64,000 nt of DNA, taken from the NCBI GenBank assembly GCA_023390335.1, contig JAEWCZ010000091.1, positions 117,015-181,014 on the forward strand, given 5' to 3'. Each line of letters opens with the position of its first letter. The stretch's first letter is position 1. The DNA comes from Bacillota bacterium. GTDB taxonomy: Bacteria; Bacillota; Clostridia; Acetivibrionales; DSM-1351. The position numbers and the translations under genes are program-made. A model generated the notes under the pieces. It ran no database searches, was not told the DNA's origin, and saw only the letters and a program-made list of their open reading frames with translations. Below are positions 43,692 through 53,004 of this stretch, in pieces.

Positions 43692-45137
43692 TTATCTATC
43701 CTCTACTTTGCTTACTTTGCGAAGTCTTCCTTTTATAGGTGTTTTCTGTAGTTCCCTATAGATCAACTCACCTTTATTATTCAGTATTTCTACAAAGGTA
43801 GATACATCGAGTATATTAATAATACCTATATCTTCCGCTGTCATGCCTTTTATATTGCAGAGTGTCCCTACGATATCCACAGGTCTCATCTTTGTTTTCT
43901 TGCCTGCATTGATATGTAACTTCATAATTTCTTTATTAAGTTGCACACCTTTTGCCTCTTTAATGTCAGGCGCAGTAACTATTTTCTCAGAAAATTCCTG
44001 CTTAAAATTATTCACAGTTTCTTTATCGGGTATTTCCTTCAACAATATTTCTTTTCCAATGTATTGATTTATATCGTTAAGATACTTACTCTCATCTTTT
44101 GTTACAAATGTAATAGCCTTTCCAGCCCTGCCTATACGCCCGGTTCTTCCTATCCTGTGTACATAAGTTTCACCGTCTTGTGGGATATCATAATTAATTA
44201 CCAGTGAAATGTTGTCTATATCTATCCCTCTGGCTGCAACATCTGTAGCTATCAGATATCTGAAATAGCCCCGCTTGAAGTTATCCATTACCCGTAATCT
44301 GTCGCGTTGCTCCATTCCGCCATGAATCTTCTCACAAGAATATTTAAGTAGAGAAAGTTTATTATATACCTCGTCCACCATATGCTTTGTATTACAAAAT
44401 ATTATACAGCTATCAGGGTTTTCTACTATTGATATATCTCTTAAGAGGTTTATCTTATTTACTCTTTCTACATCATATCTCTCCTGATGCACCCTTTCTG
44501 CCGTTGAATTTTGCTCCTCGATTTCAACACGTATAGGCTCTTTCATGTATTTGTTGCAAAGAGACTCAATATCTTTTGGCATTGTGGCTGACAATAGCAC
44601 CGTTACACGTTCCTCTGACAGACTTGATACTATAGTCTCTATTTGTTCAATAAATCCCATATGAAGCATTTCGTCAGCTTCATCTATTACAAGATACTTT
44701 ATTTTTGATGTATCAAATGTATTTCTTTCAAGATGGTCTATAATACGTCCCGGGGTTCCAACTACCACATGTGTTTTTTGTTTGAGCTCTTTTTCCTGAT
44801 TATAAAAAGGAGACTTGCCGTAAATCGCCGATACTTTAAGCCTTTTAAATCTTCCTATATTAAAAATATCTTCCTTGACCTGAATTGCAAGTTCTCTTGT
44901 GGGTGTAATCACTAATGCCTGAGGTTTATTTTCATCCCATTCTACCAATTCACAAATAGGAATTGCAAATGCAGCTGTCTTTCCACTTCCTGTTTGAGAT
45001 TTTACTATAATGTCCTTTTGCTCTAAAACAGCCGGTATAACCTTTTCTTGAACTTTGGTCGGATTTTTAAAATTCAACATGTTTACTGCTTTTAATATTT
45101 CACTACTCAACTTATAATTACTAAAAGCTGGGTTCAT
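43692..45137 (-). CDS. DEAD-box RNA helicase, DbpA/CsdA type
   Basis: A 481-residue ATP-dependent RNA helicase. The motifs are SQTGSGKTAAFAIP (I), DEADEMLHMGF (II), SATMP (III), HRIGRTGRIGRAGKAI (VI) and PTRELAIQ (Ia). The C-terminal RNA-binding domain resembles DbpA (CNIKGMTAEDIGIINIL), which targets 23S rRNA hairpin 92 in DbpA and YxiN. It therefore probably works in ribosome assembly or cold adaptation. A 39-codon basic peptide gene precedes it by 18 bases. Confidence 0.92.
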   Translation of the reverse strand: MNPAFSNYKLSSEILKAVNMLNFKNPTKVQEKVIPAVLEQKDIIVKSQTGSGKTAAFAIPICELVEWDENKPQALVITPTRELAIQVKEDIFNIGRFKRLKVSAIYGKSPFYNQEKELKQKTHVVVGTPGRIIDHLERNTFDTSKIKYLVIDEADEMLHMGFIEQIETIVSSLSEERVTVLLSATMPKDIESLCNKYMKEPIRVEIEEQNSTAERVHQERYDVERVNKINLLRDISIVENPDSCIIFCNTKHMVDEVYNKLSLLKYSCEKIHGGMEQRDRLRVMDNFKRGYFRYLIATDVAARGIDIDNISLVINYDIPQDGETYVHRIGRTGRIGRAGKAITFVTKDESKYLNDINQYIGKEILLKEIPDKETVNNFKQEFSEKIVTAPDIKEAKGVQLNKEIMKLHINAGKKTKMRPVDIVGTLCNIKGMTAEDIGIINILDVSTFVEILNNKGELIYRELQKTPIKGRLRKVSKVEDR

Positions 45138-45155
45138 TTTGTAATATCTCCTTTA

Positions 45156-45275
45156 TCATGATTTCTCTTTTGGCTTCTTATCCTTAACAGCTTTAGGAGA
45201 AATCTTAGGGGCTCTGGTATCTTTCCAAACTTTATTCTTTTTTTTCTTTAATCTATCCGGATTTTTAAATGACAT
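45156..45275 (-). CDS. Small lysine-rich peptide, 39 aa, ahead of the DEAD-box helicase
   Basis: A short gene with AAAGGTG seven bases before the ATG. It encodes a very basic peptide starting MSFKNPDRLKKKKNKVW and ending KDKKPKEKS, with about 15 lysines in 39 residues and no hydrophobic segment. It is 18 bases upstream of the helicase start on the same strand. The composition resembles ribosomal or RNA-binding peptides. It could be a leader peptide or a small RNA chaperone. Confidence 0.6.
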   Translation of the reverse strand: MSFKNPDRLKKKKNKVWKDTRAPKISPKAVKDKKPKEKS

Positions 45276-45408
45276 TTGATTCACACCTTTATCCTTTATA
45301 ATTATTTATTTTTCATATTTATGGTCTATTCTATTCTTGCCCATTATCACAAGGTTCAATTATATCATATTTTAGGAAAAGGCAAATAAGGAAAGATACA
45401 GATACATA

Positions 45409-47130
45409 TTAATCTGTCAAATTATTTTTAGGCAACTTATATTGAGCTCCAAAAAATGCTGCAATAAATGAAATCGGTATTACACTCAAAGCCACAACGA
45501 GAGGTGTTATAGGCAGCATAAACAGTACAAATATGAGCCAACATACCGGTATATATAAAAGCAATATTCCTATGCCAAATATAGTTGATATTATCATTCT
45601 ACCAATGTTATTTTGATTAAAAATTCCAATACCTAAAGCCGCTAATGTGGGTAATGTAAACAAATAACTAATCTCCTTAAAAAATAAGGTAGTTACAATA
45701 ATCAACAGTAATTGGACAGGCAACAATCCAGCTACTGTTTGGGCAACCGATTTTTTTCTCATCCGCAAAATACATAAAGCAAAAGTTCCTGTACTAAAGA
45801 CCAACATTAAACACAGTAAAACTACAAGATTATTACTTTCGTTCTTTAAATGCATTGTTTGCTTCAATAATATAATAAAGCCAAAGCTCACTAGTGCAAT
45901 AACGCTCATAATTCCAATCAGCCATACTGATTCAACAAATAATTGGCGGATTTTAACCTTGCCAATGCGTATTAGATTAATCAACCAGAGTAACGCTAAA
46001 AATATTGCAAAGCCTGACAGAAAGTATACTGTACTGTTGCTCATTAATAATAACATGCCGGAAGACAATGGAAAATAAACACCATCATAATTTGAGCCGG
46101 TTTGCTGAAATTTCTCTTGCCCACTAAACCTGACCATTTCTAATGCAGTTTTCAAATAATTATATGCTGTACTACGATTCAAATTTGCAAAGCTATCTGA
46201 TAGCTTGTGATAAGTTTCTACTCCCTCTACCGCTGCATAATTAATTCCGGAATATCCCGCATCCAAAAAATGTGTCAAATCTGTGTCATTCGGCATCCTG
46301 CGATATAGTGCGGTTGTAAAGGAAAAAGCCAGAGGGCGTGAACTAGCTGATTGAAAATAACTCATCAGATTATAATTATCACCGGAAGTTTGAAACATAA
46401 GCAGGCTGCCACTATTCCCACGTGCTTCAAAGTTAATTACTAGCTTGATGGTGCTTTTGAGCTCGGGATGAGATTTTACAAAGGCTTCCGCACCCATTGT
46501 ACCTACTTCTTCACCATCTGTGAACAAAAAATAAAGGTCATTCTTTAAGGAGTGGTTTTTTGACTGTTCCCGAAGTGCTTCTAATATAGCACTAACAGAA
46601 ACCATATCATCAGCCGCACCAGGAGTGGTCTTCTTTGTATCGTAATGAGATACAATTAAAACACCTTGTTCCGTATCAGGTACATCCAGCTTTACCAATA
46701 TATTTTTTAATATCACTTCGCCGTTTTTGTTGAAAACTGCTTTTTGTCTAATGGTATCTTCTATTCCTTTTTTTGCTGCTTCATTAAGCGGTTCCTGAAT
46801 AAAAGGCTCCAACCCATTTTTTCGAGCGTAACGAGCTTCTTGACTGTTAAACACATCCTTAATTGTTATTTTTTCACTCTCTATTGTTGGGTTCAAGCCC
46901 ATTATATTAATTTGCGCCAAAAGATATGTTCTCACCCTTTCAATCTCTTTTGACCCGGATGGGTGAGGCTCCAACGTCATAGCTTCTAAATTAGCCAGCA
47001 TTCGTTGATAAGAAGGATAGTCAGCATCTGATTCAGCTGGCGGTGCTGATGGCCTCATTATTTGAGAACCAAAAAAGCCTCCAATTGTAATCACTATAAA
47101 TATTAATAAAATAGATAGTCTCTTTAACAT
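45409..47130 (-). CDS. Membrane-bound M28 family zinc aminopeptidase
   Basis: A 573-residue protein with an N-terminal signal anchor (residues 5-24), an M28 peptidase domain and a C-terminal block of about seven hydrophobic helices. The metal ligands are visible in IVSHYDTKKTTPGAADDMVS (His, Asp), TDGEEVGTMGAEAF (Glu-Glu) and later MPNDTDLTHFLDAG (Asp). It should hydrolyse peptides outside the cell. The architecture resembles Fxna/ER-type M28 proteases. It lies downstream of the two-component system but after a terminator. Confidence 0.9.
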   Translation of the reverse strand: MLKRLSILLIFIVITIGGFFGSQIMRPSAPPAESDADYPSYQRMLANLEAMTLEPHPSGSKEIERVRTYLLAQINIMGLNPTIESEKITIKDVFNSQEARYARKNGLEPFIQEPLNEAAKKGIEDTIRQKAVFNKNGEVILKNILVKLDVPDTEQGVLIVSHYDTKKTTPGAADDMVSVSAILEALREQSKNHSLKNDLYFLFTDGEEVGTMGAEAFVKSHPELKSTIKLVINFEARGNSGSLLMFQTSGDNYNLMSYFQSASSRPLAFSFTTALYRRMPNDTDLTHFLDAGYSGINYAAVEGVETYHKLSDSFANLNRSTAYNYLKTALEMVRFSGQEKFQQTGSNYDGVYFPLSSGMLLLMSNSTVYFLSGFAIFLALLWLINLIRIGKVKIRQLFVESVWLIGIMSVIALVSFGFIILLKQTMHLKNESNNLVVLLCLMLVFSTGTFALCILRMRKKSVAQTVAGLLPVQLLLIIVTTLFFKEISYLFTLPTLAALGIGIFNQNNIGRMIISTIFGIGILLLYIPVCWLIFVLFMLPITPLVVALSVIPISFIAAFFGAQYKLPKNNLTD

Positions 47131-47200
47131 TAAAGAATACCTCCGTAAAAGAATTAAAGTATATTCTTAATATAATTCTTAGAAGGTTAAATAACGGTTA

Positions 47201-47236
47201 AAAAACGACTTACTGAAAATATCAGCAAGTCGTTTC
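47201..47236 (-). terminator. Terminator overlapping the histidine kinase stop
   Basis: On the minus strand AAACGACTTGCTGA and TCAGTAAGTCGTTT form a stem followed by TTTT. The upstream arm includes the last codons and stop of the kinase gene. Confidence 0.8.
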
Positions 47237-48382
47237 ATTTTTGTTTGGTAATAGGACTATCATCGTTGTAGATATACCTATCTCACTTTCAATTTTAATT
47301 TCTCCTCCATGCTTTTCAATTACCGATTTTACAATAGACAATCCGAGTCCACTTCCACCAAGCTCTCTTGAGCGGGACTTGTCTACACAATAAAATGGCT
47401 CGAATATTTTTTCTCTTTGCTCCTCCGATACACCAATACCATTATCATAAATAGAAATAGTAGTAGTATGAGCATCTTCTGCTGCGGTTATTTTTATCAA
47501 TCCGTTTCTTTTATTATATTTTATTGCATTGTGAATTAAATTAAAAAAAGCTCTGTAAAGTAAATCTTTCTCACCGTTAAGCAATATCCCAAAAGCATTG
47601 TTTTCTGTCCGAATATCTTTGCTTTGAATATCCTGAGAAAGCTCTTGAAGAATGTTCTCAAACATTTTTCCCGCATCAAACCTCTCAAACCTGGATATGC
47701 CTTTAGCTGAATTTAATTTTAAGAGGTCATTTACTATATTATTGAGTCGCTGAGCATTTTTCAGTGTATCTTCCATGGTTTCTTTGTATTGATAAAGGTC
47801 GGGAGTTTCATCAAGTTGTAGTACTTCAATAGCTGCAATCATCGCAGTCATCGGAGTTTTAAGTTCATGAGCTACATTTGCAGAAAAATTCTTTTGCCAC
47901 GTAAAAGACTTTTCTAATTTACCTATCATGCTATTAAATGAGACAGATAATCTAGAAACTTCATCATTTGACCCCGGTACCTCTACCCGAACGAATAAAT
48001 TATTCTCGTCAATTTCTTCGATTTTCTTGCTTAAATCAGTAACAGGTTTCAAAGCTCTACCTGAAATAATGTAGGTTAAGCCAGTTCCAAAAACGATAAC
48101 TAAAATACTGAATATTAGAGCTTTATATGCAAAATCATTGTTTTGCTTAGTACGCACCAGTTCATCCACTTCCGGTGGTTTTGGCAATGGGGGTAGAGCC
48201 GGTATTGTCGGGACATTGTCTCTTTGCATTCCCTGGTAAGAAGTTCCTGAAGGTAAATCGTAAACTCTTTGAGCAGTGAATATGGATGCTAGCATTAGCA
48301 CTAAACATGAAATACTTAATATCATTGCCATTATTATTGTAAACCTTAGCCGTAGAGATATACTATTAAATTTTTTAATCAT
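47222..48382 (-). CDS. HAMP-domain sensor histidine kinase
   Basis: A 386-residue two-component sensor. Two transmembrane helices (about 14-36 and 87-105) flank a short outer loop of about 50 residues rich in proline (PTIPALPPLPKPPEVDE). HAMP, HisKA (phospho-accepting His in NVAHELKTPMTAMI) and HATPase domains (NAIKYNKRN, DNGIGV, GGSGLGLSIVK) follow. The start overlaps the response regulator stop (ATGATTAA); an ATG 20 codons upstream would sit inside the regulator gene. The stimulus is unknown; the loop is too short for a folded sensor domain. Confidence 0.93.
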   Translation of the reverse strand: MIKKFNSISLRLRFTIIMAMILSISCLVLMLASIFTAQRVYDLPSGTSYQGMQRDNVPTIPALPPLPKPPEVDELVRTKQNNDFAYKALIFSILVIVFGTGLTYIISGRALKPVTDLSKKIEEIDENNLFVRVEVPGSNDEVSRLSVSFNSMIGKLEKSFTWQKNFSANVAHELKTPMTAMIAAIEVLQLDETPDLYQYKETMEDTLKNAQRLNNIVNDLLKLNSAKGISRFERFDAGKMFENILQELSQDIQSKDIRTENNAFGILLNGEKDLLYRAFFNLIHNAIKYNKRNGLIKITAAEDAHTTTISIYDNGIGVSEEQREKIFEPFYCVDKSRSRELGGSGLGLSIVKSVIEKHGGEIKIESEIGISTTMIVLLPNKNETTC

Positions 48383-49055
48383 CCAACTTAGCAATGAAAT
48401 ATCCAACTCCTCTAACATTTTTAATAACTTCTTTTTCCCCAAGATAATACATCAACTTCTTTTTCAGTGAACTAATGTGCACCTTAAAAGAATTTGAAAA
48501 CAATTCCGTTTTACTATCCCACATATGTTCTATAATCTCTTCAGCACTCACAACCCTACCTTCATGCATTAACAGGTACTCAAGAATACTATATTCCTTT
48601 TTTGTTATATCGATCATCCTATCACTAATATAAACACATTTCATTGCAGTATCTATTTTTATGTCACCATAAATTATTAAAGTATTGGTCAAAATGAATT
48701 TTCGACGCAGTAGTGCACGCAGTCTAGCTTCAAGTTCTTTAAAATGAAAGGGTTTCTCAATGTAGTCGTTAGCTCCACAGTCTAGCCCTGTGATTTTATC
48801 TTCAATCTGGGAACGTGCAGACAGAATCAGCACTTTAATTTCTTGATTATGTTTACGAATTTCTCTTAAGACATCCATGCCATCAATTTGGGGTAGATTT
48901 AAATCAAGAATAATAGCATCATAAAAATTAATCTCGAATAGCTGTAAGGCTTCTTCACCATCTGAAGCAATATCTACCGCGTAACCAAGTTTCTTAAGGC
49001 CTAAATTAATTGATTTTTGCAACGATAAATCGTCTTCTACAACCATGACTTTCAT
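48375..49055 (-). CDS. OmpR family response regulator
   Basis: A 226-residue regulator starting MKVMVVEDDLSLQKSINLG. The receiver domain has the phospho-acceptor Asp in AIILDLNLPQIDGMDVLR and Lys in NDYIEKPFHFKELE. The C-terminal winged helix includes KKEYSILEYLLMHEGRVVS and KVHISSLKKKL with RGVGYFI. It is encoded just ahead of its kinase with an eight-base overlap. The start has GAGGTG nine bases upstream; an ATG three codons earlier is less well placed. Confidence 0.94.
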   Translation of the reverse strand: MKVMVVEDDLSLQKSINLGLKKLGYAVDIASDGEEALQLFEINFYDAIILDLNLPQIDGMDVLREIRKHNQEIKVLILSARSQIEDKITGLDCGANDYIEKPFHFKELEARLRALLRRKFILTNTLIIYGDIKIDTAMKCVYISDRMIDITKKEYSILEYLLMHEGRVVSAEEIIEHMWDSKTELFSNSFKVHISSLKKKLMYYLGEKEVIKNVRGVGYFIAKLDD

Positions 49056-49163
49056 AATTATCACCTCATTTAAATTGGCTACAAATAATAATATTTAAAA
49101 TACAGTTAAGTAAAGGTTAAGATTTATTTTACACCCAGAAACAGCTTAATACAAAAAATCTTT

Positions 49164-50045
49164 TTATACCTGTGTAAGCTTTGCTATTTCTTTTAGAAGC
49201 TCATCAGGAACTACGATATCAGGATTCTTACATTCGAGTATGTTATCCAAGCGTGCTTTTACTAGACTTTTGTCTGTCTCACTTGATAGTATGTAAAATA
49301 CTCCTTTTTTTATTGCATTAATTACACTATCTCCAATTTCATCTGGTGTAACTCCATTATTTATCGCATTATTAAAAGCTTTAAAGAAAAGCTCGGTATT
49401 TTCGTTAATGACGGGGTTTGATTTATCCTTAACAGTTTCCGGTATATATGGATTTGTAATGTCTGAACTCACAAAACCCGGGCATAAAACACTTACATGA
49501 ATTTTTGAGTTAATTAATTTAAGTTCGTTATATAGCGATTCAGACAGAGCGACAACACCGTGTTTTGTAAGACTATACATAGCCATTGTTCCACCAATTG
49601 TAATTCCGGCATTAGAAGATGTATTAATTATATGGCACTCGTTATCCTGTTTCAGCATTATGGGAACGAAAGTTCTTATTCCATATATTACACTCTTTAG
49701 ATTTGTATTTATCATCCAGTTCCATTCATCCTCTGTATTTTCCCAACAGAAACCTGAACTGTAACCTACTCCTGCATTATTACAGAGAATATTAATCTGT
49801 CCATAAATTCCAAGTACATCCTCCGCCAATTTTTTTATTTCATCTTCTTTTGTTACGTCAACCGTTTTGCATCCTACCTCATAACCCATTTTCCTAAAAT
49901 CAAGTTTTGTAGTTTCGAGCTTGTCTTTGTTAATATCAGCAATGACAACTTCCGCTCCATTTTCCAGCAGTTTTTTTGTTATTCCTTTTCCTATCCCCGA
50001 TGCCCCGCCTGTAACTACAGCAATTTTACCTTCCAATTTTATCAT
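49164..50045 (-). CDS. Short-chain dehydrogenase/reductase
   Basis: A 293-residue NAD(P)-dependent oxidoreductase of the classical SDR type. The cofactor motif is VVTGGASGIGKGI, followed by NNAGVGY, catalytic Ser in NTSSNAGIT and the YxxxK pair in YSLTKHGV. The substrate is unknown. It follows a TetR gene by 29 bases and is probably its target. Confidence 0.9.
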   Translation of the reverse strand: MIKLEGKIAVVTGGASGIGKGITKKLLENGAEVVIADINKDKLETTKLDFRKMGYEVGCKTVDVTKEDEIKKLAEDVLGIYGQINILCNNAGVGYSSGFCWENTEDEWNWMINTNLKSVIYGIRTFVPIMLKQDNECHIINTSSNAGITIGGTMAMYSLTKHGVVALSESLYNELKLINSKIHVSVLCPGFVSSDITNPYIPETVKDKSNPVINENTELFFKAFNNAINNGVTPDEIGDSVINAIKKGVFYILSSETDKSLVKARLDNILECKNPDIVVPDELLKEIAKLTQV

Positions 50046-50074
50046 ATGACTTCCCCCTCTATATTGAGTAAAAG

Positions 50075-50686
50075 TTATTTTTTTAACATCCTCATTATTA
50101 AATCTTTATCGGGAAGAGGTGCATTATATTTGGTTGTATTGTTTGAAATACCTATTCCCAACATAATTTGCATAAGAAATTCCGTAAGCATACCAGGATC
50201 ACCCTCAATTATTTCCCCTTTTTGTTGACCTTGAACTATTAACGGTCGTATAAGATTATATAATGGGTTTGGATTTTCATTTACGATATTCTTAATTTCT
50301 TCAGAGATTCCTTCAAAATTTATAGCTTGGTACATTATCATAAAATAATACGGTTTTTCATTTTTTTCTCTTTGCTCTCTTAAAAAATTGAGATACATAT
50401 CTACGTGGGCTTCAATTTTTTCTAATGGCGTACCGTTTATACTTAAGTTCTGTTCTGCTGTACTTTTGGTAATTTCCAATGAACGTTGAATGAGAATTTT
50501 AAATATCTCTTCCTTTGAACTAAAATATTGGTAAACCAAACCGTGACTTATACCTGCTTCTTTCGCTATATCGGCTATTTTTGTACTACCGTATCCCTTT
50601 TCAGAAAAAGTCTTAACTGCTGCATTCAATATTAATTCAGTTTTTTCTTCTTTTATCTGAGTATTTTTTTCTATGTTTCTTCCCAT
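50075..50686 (-). CDS. TetR family transcriptional regulator
   Basis: A 203-residue repressor. The N-terminal helix-turn-helix is KIADIAKEAGISHGLVYQYFSSKEE in parts, with the typical YQYF segment, followed by an all-helical ligand domain. It precedes the SDR gene in the same orientation, so the pair probably forms an autoregulated operon that responds to a small hydrophobic compound. Confidence 0.92.
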   Translation of the reverse strand: MGRNIEKNTQIKEEKTELILNAAVKTFSEKGYGSTKIADIAKEAGISHGLVYQYFSSKEEIFKILIQRSLEITKSTAEQNLSINGTPLEKIEAHVDMYLNFLREQREKNEKPYYFMIMYQAINFEGISEEIKNIVNENPNPLYNLIRPLIVQGQQKGEIIEGDPGMLTEFLMQIMLGIGISNNTTKYNAPLPDKDLIMRMLKK

Positions 50687-50782
50687 TTACATACATCCTT
50701 TTGATTGATTGATTATTTAATCATAATAAAATTATATCTCTTTATACAGTTAACGTCAATAATGGCAGTTTATGTTAAATGT

Positions 50783-51328
50783 TTAAATAGATTGCCACTC
50801 TTCTGCTAATATTGCATATATGCAGTCATCATACCATCGGTTGTCTAACCTGAAACTTTTAATAAAGTGAGCTTCTTTTCTAAATCCGATTTTTTGAAGA
50901 AGCTTTATTGATTTAAAATTATCGGGATCAACTGATGCAGTAATTCTATGTTTCTTTAATACAGAAAAAGCATAATTAATTACGGCTTTGACTGCTTCCA
51001 CAGCATACCCATTACCTTGATATTCTGGAGAAAGTGTATAGCCAATTTCAGTTTGATAATTATCATCTAGAAAATGAATTCCAATATCTCCTATCATTTT
51101 TCCTTCCTTTAAGCACACAGCCAGTTGCAACCATGTATTTCTTGTGTTAGGGCATATCGAAATATTTTTATTTATAAACTCTTCAATTTCCTCAATACCC
51201 TTTGGCCTCCATGCTTGGTATTGATAAATCTCAGGCATGGAACGATATTGGAAAAAATCATTTTTATCTTTCATATTAAGTATTCTAATTAATAATCTAT
51301 CTGTTTCTATAGAATTAAATGTGTCCAT
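50783..51328 (-). CDS. GNAT family acetyltransferase, RimJ/RimL type
   Basis: A 181-residue protein beginning with FNSIETDRLLIRILNMKD, the hallmark of the RimJ/RimL branch. The acetyl-CoA site is TLSPEYQGNGYAVEAVKAV and the C-terminal part is NFKSIKLLQKIGFRKEAHFI. Such enzymes acetylate protein N-termini or small amines; the substrate here is unknown. GGAG precedes the ATG. Confidence 0.9.
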   Translation of the reverse strand: MDTFNSIETDRLLIRILNMKDKNDFFQYRSMPEIYQYQAWRPKGIEEIEEFINKNISICPNTRNTWLQLAVCLKEGKMIGDIGIHFLDDNYQTEIGYTLSPEYQGNGYAVEAVKAVINYAFSVLKKHRITASVDPDNFKSIKLLQKIGFRKEAHFIKSFRLDNRWYDDCIYAILAEEWQSI

Positions 51329-51457
51329 TTATTACTCCTTTTTGGGAACAATTCGTTTAAGAAAATCATACGTAAATTTCTCTTTCTTGTAAATATATTT
51401 TCTATTATAATACAGCTTAATTTCTAACATATTATGCCATATAAAAGAGGTAACTCC

Positions 51458-51544
51458 ATGATTACAGTAGATATTAATTTAGGAACAACTAAGAGTCTTG
51501 TGGCTTACTGGACAGAGAATGAGCCACAAATTAAAATTGGATAA
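51458..51544 (+). pseudogene. Hsp70/DnaK N-terminal fragment, 28 codons
   Basis: The ATG has AGAGG eight bases upstream and opens a 28-residue peptide, MITVDINLGTTKSLVAYW and so on, ending in TAA. It matches the first beta strands and phosphate-1 loop of DnaK-type chaperones (IGIDLGTTNSLVA). Nothing of the rest of an Hsp70 gene follows, so this is a truncated remnant rather than a working chaperone. Confidence 0.7.
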
Positions 51545-51604
51545 GGCTTCTAAGTCAGGATATTCTTAACTAAAACCCTAAATAAGAAAAATAAATAATA
51601 TCTC

Positions 51605-52954
51605 TTAATAAAACTCACAGACAGGGCTGCACACATTCTGGCACTCAAAATACTTTACCACATCCAAGTAAGATTTGGTGTTGACCTTGTCAAAATCTTT
51701 TGGATCAGGTGTAAAGCTGAAAAGTTTGAGGGGATTTGCATCCAGCTGAATACAGTTATCATAAAGATATTGTGTTTCTGACATATGAGCCTCTCCGGTG
51801 CCTCCAAGTAGGCTCATATATTGTTTTATAAAATCCAAAATGTTTAATATCGATGTTTGTTTGTCTATGTTCAGCCTCAGTCCAAAAGTATTTTGCCTTG
51901 TAGAGTTGCTTGAAAACTGTTTGAAAGCATTTATGGGAATATTATTTGTCAGCCCTCCATCTACCCAAATCCCTACCAGTGTTCTGTGATTTTTCCAGTC
52001 TGAACTTCCAAAGACATATTTCAAGTCTTCGGGTTCTATTATTATAGGTTTATATGCAAATGGAATACTCATTGAAATACGGACAATATCTGCTGCAGAT
52101 ATTTTATTTGTCAAATCATCAAAGCTGGAGAATATGTAACTTTTCATATCCAGCATATTAGTACCTGTAAATGCAAGCCTCATTTTAGTCAACTTACCCA
52201 AATCCCCGATAGAAGTGTTCATATATCGTATCTTAAAATCAATAGATGACTTACTCTTATCATAAATACGGGATAAATCAGATACACTGGCTTTTTTATA
52301 CGTATCAGGGTCCTCAATTCTCACCCTGGCCATAGTTATCCACTTATCAAAAAAGTTTCTGATTTCATTTCCTGTAAATACTCCAAAGTCGGTATAAAGA
52401 CAGTAAACCAAATCTCTTTTCCCTTTTTTGAGTCTAAGGAGTACTTCATCGGGCAGGTTGTTTTTACCGAAATTTGTAATTACATTGTCTATAATTGAAT
52501 TTAAAAATATCCCAATTCCTTGAAATTCCCCCAACTCAAAGGGCCTTACTTTACTGGATACATTTATTCCTAGACTGTTTAATATCATGGTGTGTATGTC
52601 ACCCAGACCTGTTAAACGTTGTTTTTGCCTTTCAAGAAACCTCTCGTTGCTCATTTTATTATTATTTATTAAAAACGGCTGCTTATTTGTATTCGGTCCA
52701 TCAAAGAATTTATTAAAGTTCTCTAGCTTTAAAATGTCTGTTATCTCTCTGGAATTATATCCGCATGCCAGAAAGAGCGATGTTATAGAGCCGGCTGAAG
52801 CACCGGCTACTCCTTTTATATTTTTAAGACGGAAGTTCTCATACTGAATTACTTTCATATCCTCTAAAGCCTTGATTGCTCCGATAAAAGCATTTCCACA
52901 GCCTCCTCCGCCTTCAAAAGCCAGATATTCTATATCTTCCTTCATTATCCTCAA
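51605..52954 (-). CDS. Patatin-like phospholipase
   Basis: A 449-residue lipid acyl hydrolase of the patatin family. The oxyanion-hole motif is FEGGGGCGNAFIGA, the nucleophile elbow is GVAGASAGSIT (Ser at about 53), and the dyad aspartate is in VDGGLTNNIP. No signal peptide or membrane segment is visible, so it may act from the cytoplasm or be delivered by another system. The start is a TTG with GGGAGG nine bases upstream; an ATG three codons later is an alternative. It follows an unrecognised 778-residue protein by 50 bases, probably in one operon. Bacterial patatins include secreted toxins and antiphage effectors. Confidence 0.9.
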   Translation of the reverse strand: MRIMKEDIEYLAFEGGGGCGNAFIGAIKALEDMKVIQYENFRLKNIKGVAGASAGSITSLFLACGYNSREITDILKLENFNKFFDGPNTNKQPFLINNNKMSNERFLERQKQRLTGLGDIHTMILNSLGINVSSKVRPFELGEFQGIGIFLNSIIDNVITNFGKNNLPDEVLLRLKKGKRDLVYCLYTDFGVFTGNEIRNFFDKWITMARVRIEDPDTYKKASVSDLSRIYDKSKSSIDFKIRYMNTSIGDLGKLTKMRLAFTGTNMLDMKSYIFSSFDDLTNKISAADIVRISMSIPFAYKPIIIEPEDLKYVFGSSDWKNHRTLVGIWVDGGLTNNIPINAFKQFSSNSTRQNTFGLRLNIDKQTSILNILDFIKQYMSLLGGTGEAHMSETQYLYDNCIQLDANPLKLFSFTPDPKDFDKVNTKSYLDVVKYFECQNVCSPVCEFY

Positions 52955-53004
52955 CTTAAGTATCCTCCCTATTGTAAGGCTGTTGTTTATAATTCATTGA
53001 ATTC

